DNA from: Heligmosomoides polygyrus polygyrus
Taxonomy: Eukaryota > Nematoda > Chromadorea > Rhabditida > Heligmosomidae
Length of the DNA: 64,000 bases
Direction: 5' to 3'
NCBI GenBank assembly: GCA_947396885.1
Contig: OX377202.1
Coordinates: 84,734,408-84,798,407, forward strand
Of the stretch, positions 10,465-19,744 are shown piece after piece. The stretch's first letter is position 1; each line of letters begins with the position of its first letter. The notes beneath the pieces are model-generated. The model saw only the letters and a list, made by a program, of their open reading frames with translations. It made no database searches and had not been told where the DNA came from. The translations under genes and the position numbers were made by a program.

Positions 10465-11790
10465 TTTCCGCAACACCAATTCATAATTCATTTTTAAGCA
10501 ATTGCAAGATGGTATACTTTTTTCTTACAAGGTTTAAGCCGGTTATGTGAATAAAATTGACTAAAATTTCATGTGTCTACATTTTATACCTGCTAAACAT
10601 ACAAGGTATTTAGCGAGAACCCAGATGCACACTCATGCCTAGTTTTCTTAGAGGTGTTCTCTACACGTACGAGACGCCCAACATTCCTAGATATTTACTG
10701 GCATACAATCTGATGTTCAAGTTAAATTGTGGAGTGGTTTTGTTCGTTCACCGCAGGTTTCTCTGCTGCAGTTACCTTATAGTTCAGGTGGTCTCTCCAG
10801 AATACTGAGTTCAAGTGCTGTGGACAACGCCAATTTACTCACTCAAATCAGCAACGAGACAAAGATAATGAATAACATTATTAATTAGCACTTGAGCTAT
10901 ACATGTGGGTTGCAACAACATTCATAGAACAATTTGCCGAAAGCCAGTTAGAAATGCCGATTTGAGATGAGCGAAATTACTAATGTTGGAAATTGATTAC
11001 AGCGGAACACGAAGACAAACAGCAACAGAGAAATCATTAAAATTAATAAACGGAGAACATCTAGGTGTATAAACAAGAACTGAAGTGATGACTCAGAAAC
11101 TTTCTAAACGAAGGGAGATGCGTGGATATCGCACCTTTTTTTAGGCTTTTCGTGAAATGTGAATTGAGTGTGAAGAAGTTGAGCCTACAACTGAGCTTGG
11201 CTCTCCCAACATCGTGACTGACTCACCCACTTTGAGTATTCTCTGTCCTCAATCTCATTGTGTCTTGCATTTTAATAGCAATGAAATGGTGGATGATCGT
11301 GTGAAAGCATGTAGTTCCTCTTCGTTCTGTCTTCTAATGTCCTCATTCCGGAAGGGTTCCGATACTCTTGGGTCTTTAATCGTAGCAAAACCCTGGATCC
11401 CGTATTATCAGCTTCCTTGAAATGCTCTTTTGAACCGCTTCTAATATTTGAATACTTTTCTCCTTTTGAGGACTGAATTCAGACGTTGCATATTTTAGAA
11501 TTAGTTGTACTTAACACCTGTAGGTAGCAACTACCAAAAATCCAAAGTCCACAACTTCGTCCACAGCCCTTAGTGCTGTACTACCAAAAGTGTACAGAAA
11601 GCGGCAAATCTCATTGCTGACACCACTTATAAACCTTATCAATTTCCTTTTACAGATCGCAGTCTGTGACTATCCGAAGATTTTAAGATCGTCACAAAAT
11701 TCAAAATGGTAGATGCCAACAAGGCTAGGTGCACACAGATTATCTTCTGCCATATATAAGATTTCGTAGGTCTATCAGCTAGGCAATACA
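10465..11790. other. No feature recognised
   Basis: AT-rich sequence. Only short frames without domains were seen, and no repeat boundaries could be supported. Confidence 0.5.
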
Positions 11791-11799
11791 TTCATAGAC

Positions 11800-12275
11800 G
11801 TTTCACATTCGTTTCTCCAGATCTTAACCTGATAAAAAACTTGTGGGGCATTTTTGTATACAAGGTCTTTAGAATGGACTCACACACTCCTCGACACACT
11901 TTCTGATCTAGGCCATGCATGATCGGTACTTTAAAGCAAACTGCTATTGATAACCTTATCAATGGTGCGTCGAGTAGGATTTTTGATGACGATGTAACAA
12001 AGTACTAATAGTATTTGTTTTCTTGGTATTTATGAAGCAAAGGGCCCGTGGTGCCGTGGGGTTGCCGGCAAACATGTTAACTCGGCAACCCCACGGCACC
12101 ACGGGGCCGGTACTTATGAAACACCGGACCCCGGGTGCCGTGGGGCTGCCGCGTTAACATGTTAACATGCAACCCCACGGCACCACGGGCCCTCTGCTTC
12201 ATAAGTACCGTTTCTTTTTTACTATACCTGTAATGAATTGGATTTTTATGAAGTGGACCTACACTTTTGCAACGG
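11800..12275 (+). pseudogene. Tc1-type transposase C-terminal relic, split by a palindromic element
   Basis: From 11814 the plus strand reads SPDLNLIKNLWGIFVYKVF, the signature C-terminal block of Tc1-family transposases (usually SPDLNPIENLWG). It is followed after one stop by AIDNLINGASSRIFDDD, matching the family's DNLI...SMPxRI end. The transposase would cut and paste its element at TA sites. N-terminal DNA-binding and first catalytic parts are not seen. The palindrome at 12026-12209 lies between the coding end and the sequence AAGTGGACCTACACTTTTGC at about 12250, which resembles a Tc1-type terminal repeat, so the palindrome probably inserted into the relic's 3' end. Confidence 0.7.
12026..12209. 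mobile_element. Double-hairpin palindromic element (MITE/foldback type)
   Basis: Outer arms GGTATTTATGAAGCA (12026) and TGCTTCATAAGTACC (ending 12209) enclose two GC-rich hairpins. Both are built from GTGGTGCCGTGGGGTTGC and its complement, around AACATGTTAA loops (about 12044-12108 and 12129-12190). A third copy of the outer motif (GGTACTTATGAA) lies between them, so the element looks like a dimer of one foldback unit. No open frame is present. Flanking GTTTTCTT and GTTTCTTT are a possible imperfect target-site duplication. Confidence 0.8.
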
Positions 12276-12279
12276 TCTA

Positions 12280-13235
12280 CTTCTTAGGTTTTTTTTCTCA
12301 ATAAAACCCCATGGTGTCCTGCACTAAATATGTATGCTGCTAGGGATTCTCAATTGAAGGTTTTCACTGATGTGGATCACCAAGCTTTGCTGCCCCTTGA
12401 TAGAGGTTCTGTGGATAATGGCTTGTGAATCAGAGGTGGACCTATAATTTTCTACGGGAGTGTAAACCACTACTATTTGTAGGCGTTCGCCACATTTGAT
12501 TGTTTCCAACAGGTTGTCAGTGACACAATACTTCTCGCATTGCATTCTCCAGCATTTTGGTCGTGCTATCAATCTGCTCGGTAGTACCTATTTCACTGAG
12601 GATGCTCGAATAATAAAACTAGGCATATCCTCAATTCTGTTTTACACTTGAGGTTAAGATATTTGTTCCAGTTGAGCACACTTTCTATCCCTACTATCCA
12701 ATCTTATCCTTGTTTTTTCGTTTACCCCACCTTTTCTTTTTCAACTGCGGTTTTGAAAGAACTCAATCCATGGCATTTACAAAACGCGCCTTTCAGGCTT
12801 CCAACATAACAAACATTTTAAAGCGTCTTGTTCCAGAATTACGGTGTTACTATTGAATTCTATACCAACGAGGAGGACTGGCAAGAGATAAGTGGTTGGA
12901 TTCACCTTCACAACAGCTCGCTTTGGTAAATGTAGCTTGTGAAGTGTACAGAATTTCATGGAAGCTCAAAATATGATCTTCTTTCTCATTGAAGCGCTAC
13001 GAAAAAAACACGAAGGTTCTCCTGAAGACGGCGGCGAAGCTAACCCTTTTATTCCTTTTTTATTATGTTTGGACTCTTTCCTTGATGCTTTCCATAACGT
13101 GGTCAATATAATCCGAAAAGATTCACAACAATCTTAGCTCAAACGCAGTAAAATCCTGCACCACTGTGTTTTTTCCTATAAAATTCTGGTCTTCTTCAGT
13201 CTTTGTTTTATTTGTTGTGCAATCTTTTATTTCTA
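12280..13235. other. No feature recognised
   Basis: Short open frames on the minus strand (for example 12324-12572) have no recognisable domain. Nothing further could be supported. Confidence 0.45.
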
Positions 13236-13239
13236 GTAC

Positions 13240-14260
13240 GTGGTCTCAATGAATGAAAAATCCATAGCATTATTGTACGGGAAGCATTCCCCGTCAGACC
13301 GACCGACCACAGAACTCTTTCAACGTCCTTCTTTTTATTCTCACAGGATCTGTAGAGGAAACCTCATTAAATGCATGAATGATTGGACTGAAGCACTTGA
13401 TAGTAAGCGCTGCTGTGATGTTATTTATTTTGGTTTTGCCAAGGCGTTTGACAGGATCTCCTAAAAGGTTACTGTTCAAATTAGAAAAACCCAGGATACT
13501 TACAATGCTAATGAACTGGATTGCTGATTTCCTAAATGGGAGAAGGTTTCAGAGCAAAATTGGGAAAACCTATAATAAGTGGGGTACCCCAATTAGGGGT
13601 CTTATCGCCTATACTATCCAACATTTTCACTTCGGGAATACTATGTGACGAAATGTTTGTGACTGTTCCACGTACGCAGACGATGCAAAGTATACAAGGT
13701 CATTGATGGGGTTAATGACGAATTACATATGTCTTCAAAGGGGAATCAACTTATTAGTTGCCAGGTCTAATGGCAGCTCGTGGATTTCATTAGAGATCTT
13801 AGTTTCACGTACAGCAACAAATTAGATTTTTCTGAATATCTCAAAAACCGATGAAGGATAGCGCTTCTGCTTACATTTCACATATTTAAAGCCCTTTCTA
13901 CAAGGAACAGAACTCTTTCAATAAAGACTTTAAGACGTATACGTCCATTAGTTAAAACGAGCACTACAGTATTTAACCCCAGTAAGATTAAAGATATCCT
14001 AGAATTGAGAAGATTAAAAATTAATTTACTAGGAAATCGTTTATTGGCATGGCAGACTTCTGATACGCAAATGCTAACATGTTCAGAAATAGACATTTGA
14101 ACCTTCCATCTCTCCTATCACAACGCAAGGTATTTGACGTTTGTCTCGTTCACAAATTTCTGCGCCAACCTAGTGTGCCTGTGGTTATGAAATTATATTA
14201 TAGTTTGATCCCTTCCCAACTAGAGGTGGTGAAGTGAAAATAGCATTGGCTTGTTCGAGA
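13240..14260 (+). mobile_element. CR1-like LINE reverse transcriptase remnant
   Basis: The plus strand encodes LIKCMNDWTEALDSKRCCDV followed by IYFGFAKAFDRIS, the RT palm block that normally reads D-F-xKAFD. A decayed central RT follows (GTPIRGLIAYTIQ, corresponding to the GVPQGG block). Near 14100-14260 comes a C-terminal stretch resembling LPSLLSQRKVFDVCLVHKF and the RGGEVKIALACSRSA end typical of this clade. Multiple stops and deletions, including loss of a readable YADD box, make it inactive. Confidence 0.7.
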
Positions 14261-14299
14261 TCAGCAGTATCGCGACTATTCGCGATTGTTTTTTACTTG

Positions 14300-15260
14300 T
14301 TGTTTTATGTAATGCTTACAAATCAGTCGATTCCAGGCCCTTGTTTCTGTAAGCCCTTATCTCCGCCTGCCATCTGGGCTCTCGCCGGCGCTGCGCTGTA
14401 CATTCCAAAGCAATGCGCGCCGAACCCGCGGGACTCCCGATGGCAGTGCCACGGTCGCAGCCGACAGCCAATCGGCAACATCCTCTCAGCTCCACCAGCT
14501 TTACCCATTTCCCAGCCTTTTTTGCCTTTCCCGCTTTTTTAGTTCTTTTTGGATCTTCCAGCCTTTGCAGCTTTTCCAGCTTTCCAGTCCTTTCAGCCTT
14601 TTTACGATTTTCAACTTTTTCCGCTCTTGCAACTCCTAATCTTCATGAAACGTTAATTGGTCGCGTTTCTATCTCATTTTTTTCCGGCTCATTAAAAGTA
14701 CGCAGTTGAGTACGCAGTTGCTACGCAAGTACGCAGTTGCTCCTACATTTCCTACGTACGACGCTCCACATCCTCTTTCTACCGTCAGTTCATCTCACAA
14801 TTCTTGTGCCTCATCATTTGCCGTATATCACTTGATATCCTACGAGATATTTTTTTATAATGTATTATTCATACAACTGGTTTAATCACCCAAGTTTGAG
14901 ACATAAACGCATCGTCCCGTTGGTGCGTGTACGTTGAACATTCGAGAAAAAATCCACTGAACCGCTAAAAGCAGTCCGTGCTTCCTTCATTACAAACAGA
15001 GCAGATAGCGCTTACATAACGATTTTGAAAAACCTGTCAAATGCTTACTCTATTCCCCAGTTTAAGCGGTATGCGTCGAAAATTTTTCTTCATTTAACGG
15101 ACTCTAGTCATGGAGATCTACCACACCTAGTTCTTGCTTGATTGAGCCATTTCTCTGATGTTTGTTGTTTGTTTTTTAGTACTGACCCACTTCTATGTTG
15201 CGTCTGCCTTTTGCAACGTAATCAATATTCTAAATTACGTAAATAATAAACATTAACAAG
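14300..15260. other. No gene recognised; short TACGCAGTTG tandem
   Basis: Most of this stretch is unassigned. At about 14697-14745 four imperfect copies of TACGCAGTTG lie in a row. A Pro/Ser/Phe-rich open frame at 14413-14709 reflects pyrimidine-rich composition rather than a protein family. Confidence 0.45.
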
Positions 15261-15261
15261 T

Positions 15262-16235
15262 CCAATATCTGTAGAGCAGTCGTTCGGCCAGTATTAAAAT
15301 ACGGCCTTATTTTTGATCGGCGATCGAGGAAGTGGAATTCTGGCTCAGCGTATTATAAAATGCTGCGCTGGATAGAGTTACGCGTGTGAGCTTGAAAAAC
15401 TTGTAGAGCATGGGCGAATGCTACACTCTCTCCCAAAGAGTAAAGTACGAGCAGCGGTAAGCAGCTCCAAAGAGGTTACCATTTCCGTAGGAATACACCA
15501 CGATTCTTCGCTTTGCCTCCTCTTCCTTATTGTCATCGTAGATGCTATTTTAAGAGATCTTAAGATGCCCGTGAAATAGCTTTATGCTAATGACGTAATG
15601 CTCGCTTGCGAAGATAAAGGTGGCCTCAAGCGAGAATAGCAAGATTGGTGCATTCGCCTGGAGCGGTTTGAACTTAAACTGAACATAAAGAGGACCGAGT
15701 ATTCAACGATGGGCGTGAACGAGTCGAACCAAATCAAGGATGACGGCAGAGGCTTCCACGCATTTCAGTTTATAGGTACGTGAGTTCAGCATTGCGTCTA
15801 ATGGCAGCCTGATGGTTGAAGTGAACTTCAGCAGTTTTGTCAAAGTGGCGGTCATTGACTGGCGCGCTCTGTGATAGGATAATACCAGAGCGCTTAGTGT
15901 CGAAAATCTACAGAGCAGTTGACTGGCCAGTGGAAATGTGAGGCAGGCGCTGAGCGCTAGCCTGCGACAAAAAAACGGAAATGTGTCTCAGTGTTAGGCC
16001 TGAGTTATACTCCCGCGGGAGCATCCGCGGAAGGGCGGGAATCGCGCTGAGACTCCTCACCTGGCCAATCGCCGCGCCTCGCCACGCCCGCCTCCGCCGC
16101 CGCCGATTGGTCCGCGGACGTTCCGCGGATGCTCCCGCGGGAGTATAACAGAGGCCTTATGGAAATGAAGATGCTGGCGATGGGTGGGTGTTACGCCGAC
16201 AGCGAACAAAATGAACGAAGCTCGTATACGATACT
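15262..16235 (+). mobile_element. Rearranged RTE-clade LINE remnant
   Basis: Two pieces of the RTE element known from 44.0-47.65 kb are present. The piece at 15262-15400 matches a later part of the RT (IYRAVVRPV ... KMLRW). The piece from about 15405 matches an earlier part: PKSKVRAAVSSSKEV, a degenerate LYANDVMLACEDK where the catalytic YADD has become YAND, RLERFELKLNIKRTEY, then the IPERL...IYRAV region. The pieces are therefore out of order, by rearrangement or two independent truncated copies. Near 15994 the later piece is interrupted by a MITE, after which it continues with TGGAAATGAAGATGC, the equivalent of TGGAGACGAAGATG in the long copy. Confidence 0.75.
15997..16156. mobile_element. 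Harbinger/Tourist-like MITE (160 bp), TTA target-site duplication
   Basis: Terminal inverted repeats GGCCTGAGTTATACTCCCGC ... and its near-perfect complement ending ...GTATAACAGAGGCC are flanked by TTA (15994-15996 and 16157-16159). A 3-bp TTA/TAA duplication and a GGCC-type terminus are hallmarks of PIF/Harbinger-related MITEs. The host sequence is the RTE LINE. With one TTA and the MITE removed, CTCAGTG-TTA-TGGAAATG aligns with CTCAGCG-TCA-TGGAGACG in the intact copy at about 47220, which proves insertion. Confidence 0.9.
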
Positions 16236-16306
16236 GAGCCAGTCGTCGCGGCCCGCCACGCCCGCCGTCCGCGGATCGCCGCCGACAGACGACGAGAGGG
16301 GTGTTA

Positions 16307-16852
16307 AGCCCCTTTCATACTCGTCCGAGGGGCGGCGGCGGCGGCCGCCGCCGCTTCAGCGGCAGGTGGAGGGGCGGTGTCCGTTCTCGCCGCCTAGGGG
16401 TGGCGGCGGCCGCCGCCAGCGCTAATTGCGTTTGGCGCGCGCGTACGCGCAGCGGTCTCGTCTGTGCCGCCGCTCTCGCTGCCCCTCGTGGCCGCCGCCC
16501 GAAATGGCCCCAGCCATCTCGGGCAGCGGCCCCGGCGGCGGCGCCGCCAGGGGCGTGGCGGGGCGTGGCCGCGGCGACGTCGCCGCTGCCAGTATGAAAA
16601 CCCCTCCACCGCCGTGGCCGCCGCTCGGGCACGTCATCGCCGCCGCCTTCCTATGCTAAAGGCCCCCACAGAGTTCTGCGGTAGCGCCGCGGCCCTATGC
16701 TTAACCATGGGGCAGAGAAGCAGAGCTCGCCGCCAGCGGCGTCCCTGCCCTATCCTTAACCATTGCGGCGAGCGGCGTTGCCGCAGAACTCTGTGGGGGC
16801 CTTAAACCATTGGGCCGCCGCCGCCGCCGCCGCCACGAGTATGAAAGGGGCT
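16307..16852. mobile_element. Harbinger-like GC-rich MITE (546 bp) with TTA duplication, carrying a nested MITE
   Basis: Ends AGCCCCTTTCATACTCGT at 16307 and the complement ACGAGTATGAAAGGGGCT at 16852 are flanked by TTA (16304-16306 and 16853-16855). The interior is extremely rich in GGCGGC/GCCGCC. That composition creates several overlapping open frames on both strands, which I do not regard as genes. A second MITE sits inside it at 16660-16802. Confidence 0.87.
16660..16802. mobile_element. Nested Harbinger-like MITE (143 bp) with TAA duplication
   Basis: Ends AGGCCCCCACAGAGTTCTGC and the complement GCAGAACTCTGTGGGGGCCT are flanked by TAA (16657-16659 and 16803-16805). The centre contains CTATGCTTAACCATGGGGCA and a related CTATCCTTAACCATT. 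Similar motifs recur near 20370-20400. It inserted into the 16307-16852 element after that element formed. Confidence 0.88.
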
Positions 16853-17049
16853 TTATACTTCCCGCCCGCGGGACGGCAGCTGTCCGCGGTGCAGTGCACT
16901 GCGGAAGGCTGTCTTCCCGCGGAGTCGGGGGCCAGAAACGCGCTCCGATGCGACGCTAGCCGCCCGGGGACGACGACGACCGTCCGTGGTGCATCGTCCG
17001 TCCGCGAAGGTCCCGCGGAAGCTCCCGCGGGAGTATAACAGGGCCCTAA

Positions 17050-18191
17050 GGCCTATGTTATACTTCGGCGACGCGTCGGCCGACGTCGGCGACGCTGTGC
17101 TTTGCGGGCAGCTACGCACTGCGTGGCAGCCCGCCCAACACAGCGTCGCCGACGACGTCGTCGAGAGCTCCGCAGGGGGTGTTATACTTCCGCCGCCGAC
17201 GTCGCCACCGACGTCGTCCGTGGGTCGGTCGCCGCGCTGTGCACGGCGACGGGCCGTCGCCGGCCTCATTCAAGGCTGAGAGAAAATGCGCTCAGAGGGA
17301 GTATTTTGTTTGTGGGTGGGTTCTTCGTTCCCGGCACTGTCAACATCCTCGGCGGACCTCGAATTACGAAATCGAAAGTGCAAAAACGCCCATCTTGCGG
17401 CATCCAGCCAATAGTGTGAAAAAACCAACGGTCGCGTCAGACTCCTAAGTGGTCCAGTACCATTTGGATTGGGTTAGTCTAGAAGAAATAGAGTTCGCTT
17501 CAAAATATAGTTCATGCCTACTTTGAATCGACATGAGTTTCATAACCGCACATCAAGAAGGCGCCTCGTTTGCTTACCTTCTCTCAGTGTCGGCCATCAT
17601 TTTGACGATGTTTAGCACCTATCGCGCCGTAATCATCTTGGCTCTTCATCACTTGATACTTAAATAGGTTACATATTCGCGCTCACAATCTTCTTTTCCT
17701 CGCACACTACAAGATTTCCAATTATGCTCTACCTTAGACAAATCACATTTTATTCTATTCAGATATTCTATCGCCCAATTATGCAATCGCGTCTGCTAAA
17801 TTTGCATTTCTTAAAGAGTACATACAGAACAACAAATCATCATCAAGTCTTGAAACATTAAGAAGAATTAAGAATAAAAGATCTTTTTGAAGATTAAGAA
17901 AAGCACAAAATGTATGCAATCGGCAGACTGGTGGCCAAATGATGACATTGAAAGCGCGCTCCGATGCTAAAAATGCGCTCCGATGCTCTCCTGTCAACGA
18001 CGTCCCCGACGCCGCCACAGAATCTGTTGAGGACGTCGCCGACGTCGACCACGCGTCTGTGGCGACGTCAGCGGCGTCTGTGGCGACGTCGGCGACGTCG
18101 CTGGTGACGTCAGCGTCGGCCGACGTCGGTGACGGGCCGTCGCTGACGTGTCGCAGCGTCGGCGACGCGTCGGCGAAGTATAACATAGGCC
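17050..18191. mobile_element. Harbinger-like TIR element (1142 bp) with TAA duplication
   Basis: Left end GGCCTATGTTATACTTCGGC and right end complement (GCCGAAGTATAACATAGGCC, allowing one mismatch) are flanked by TAA (17047-17049 and 18192-18194). The terminal inverted repeats extend through GACGCGTCGSCCGACG. Both ends are GC-rich arrays of GACGTCG-like units; the middle (about 17270-17940) is AT-rich and unremarkable. No transposase is visible, so it is non-autonomous. An internal GGGGGTGTTATACTTCCGCC at 17174 suggests another nested end. Confidence 0.8.
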
Positions 18192-18196
18192 TAAAT

Positions 18197-19731
18197 GGCA
18201 AACCTCATTGTCGTCGACATGACGTCATCAGTCGCGCGATCTGTAACAAACACAAAGACACATCACAAATGACGCCTATTTTAGCTACATTCTTGATGTA
18301 AAGCAATAAAATACTTTAATTTCTCTTGTATTTCAACGTTTTAAGTAGCAGTTGGCACTTTCCGCCATCAGGGCGATATTTTCACTCAGAAATCTTCGAT
18401 ATTCCTATCGAAAACTTCTTTTTCACTGAGAAGTTGCCCACTTTGACTTCCGACACTTCGTCTTCAGGTAGGAATGGGCTCTTTTTGGTAGGGGAAGCTT
18501 TGTTTTCACTAAGAGATTACCAATTAATGTGGCCTTGTTTCTAAAGAAACTCTCCTTCTATAACGCAGTCTTCAGCAAATTTCGCATGCCGGTCACGAGC
18601 ATCACCAACAAGGCGGTTATCCGGAAGGAAGAGTCGTCTCAATTGATATTGCTCTCCTGATAAACAAATACCTCGTGTGGAGGCAGACTTACTTCTCAAA
18701 GGAAGACAATTGATCGCAGCAAAGCGAAAACAATCACCATTTACAGCTACTTTGTTGTTCCTTAGCCGAGAATGCGTTTGATACGATCTACCGCAAAATG
18801 CGCACTTGTATTTCGCACTAATTGACCAAACTTGCACCTCCTGGGGCCATGTTTATCAACCTCTCACCGGCCACTAACGATATATCGGCCATCTTATCCG
18901 TATCTCTGTATCATATACTGCGTGGGCCGTTATGGTGCATTCGCGGTGAAATGATACCACTGGTATCGCTGATGAATCTGACCCCTGCTTTCGCTTTGTT
19001 TCCTTCAAATTAGCGATCATGTCACCCTGCCTGAGAAAGTGTCGATATAGATGGTCGCGGAATGTTTTTCCTCACTCAGAGCATTTTTCCCATTTTTCTC
19101 CTTTATGACGGCTCCTAAGACGTGGTGACATTCATATCTTCTCAACACTCGAAACTTCAACATAAAGAAAAAAGGGGTGTGAACTACGTATCACCTGTTT
19201 CTCCATCCAACTGCGAAATCCTATCAGAGACCTCTGAAAACGGCAGTTTCTGACCAGAAAGAACGTTTTTGAAATCATAGTGGAGAATTCCTCAGCAAGA
19301 AAGAAGCTTCCGAAGTCAAAATGAGAAATTCCCGAATGAAAACAAAGTTTCCGAGGTGGAAACGGGAAACTCCCAAGTGGGAACAAAGTTTCCGAAGTCG
19401 GAATGGTAAATTTGCAGGTGAAAACGAAGTTTCCGAAGTCAAAATGTGAAATCTCCAGGGAAAATGAAGCTTTGGAAGTCAAAATGGGCAATTTCTCAAT
19501 GAAAACGAAGTTTCGGCTAGGAAATTCGAAAAATTTCTTTCGAATTTCCAAGCCGAAACTGAGAGCGGAAGGTGCCAACTACTCCTCAAAGCGCTGAAAT
19601 AGAAGAGAAACTAACGTATTTTTATTGCTTTACTTCAAAAATGTCGCTAAAATCGGCGTCATTTGCGGTGTGTCTTCGCGTTTGTTATAGATCGCGCGAC
19701 TGATGACGTCATGTCGGCAATGAGGTTTGCC
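18197..19731. mobile_element. Long-inverted-repeat element (1.53 kb) with ~42-bp subterminal tandem arrays
   Basis: The left arm starts GGCAAACCTCATTG at 18197 and the right arm ends CAATGAGGTTTGCC at 19731. The arms match for about 270 bp at high identity (blocks CATGACGTCATCAGTCGCGC, GTAAAGCAATAAAA, AGTTGGCAC). Inside the arms are degenerate ~42-bp tandem units. The core contains a minus-strand frame at 18541-18837 with a CAFCGRSYQTHSRL motif that could be a decayed zinc-binding domain. I cannot name the superfamily; no clean target-site duplication is visible, partly because the left flank is the TAA of the neighbouring element. Confidence 0.8.
19250..19545. repeat. Degenerate 42-bp tandem array
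   Basis: Units of the form AACAAAGTTTCCGAAGTC plus ~24 variable bases recur about every 40-42 bp. The period is divisible by three, so a 148-codon minus-strand frame (19132-19578) stays open with a 14-residue repeat. I read that frame as a by-product of the repeat. Confidence 0.75.
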
Positions 19732-19744
19732 GTATAGAACAGTG

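Larger units (their letters stand above)
16296..17046. mobile_element. Harbinger-like MITE, interrupted by another MITE
   Basis: The right end is clear: CTCCCGCGGGAGTATAACAGGGCCC ends at 17046 and is followed by TAA. The left end is inferred at GAGGGGTG-TTATACTTCCCGC, which is split at its TTA by the element at 16307-16852. Internal sequence (CCGCGGGACGGCAGC ...) is GC-rich and non-coding. Its left boundary and duplication are uncertain. It belongs to the same family as 15997-16156, since both carry a TTATACTCCCGCGGGAGC core. Confidence 0.6.

Noticed and set aside
16129..17448. Many overlapping open frames of 70-140 codons on both strands
   Set aside because: They lie in GGC/GCC- and GACGTCG-rich MITE interiors, with Arg/Ala/Pro/Gly-only composition and no conserved motif.
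19132..19578. 148-codon minus-strand frame with a repeated 14-residue pattern
   Set aside because: By-product of the ~42-bp tandem array in the long-inverted-repeat element.
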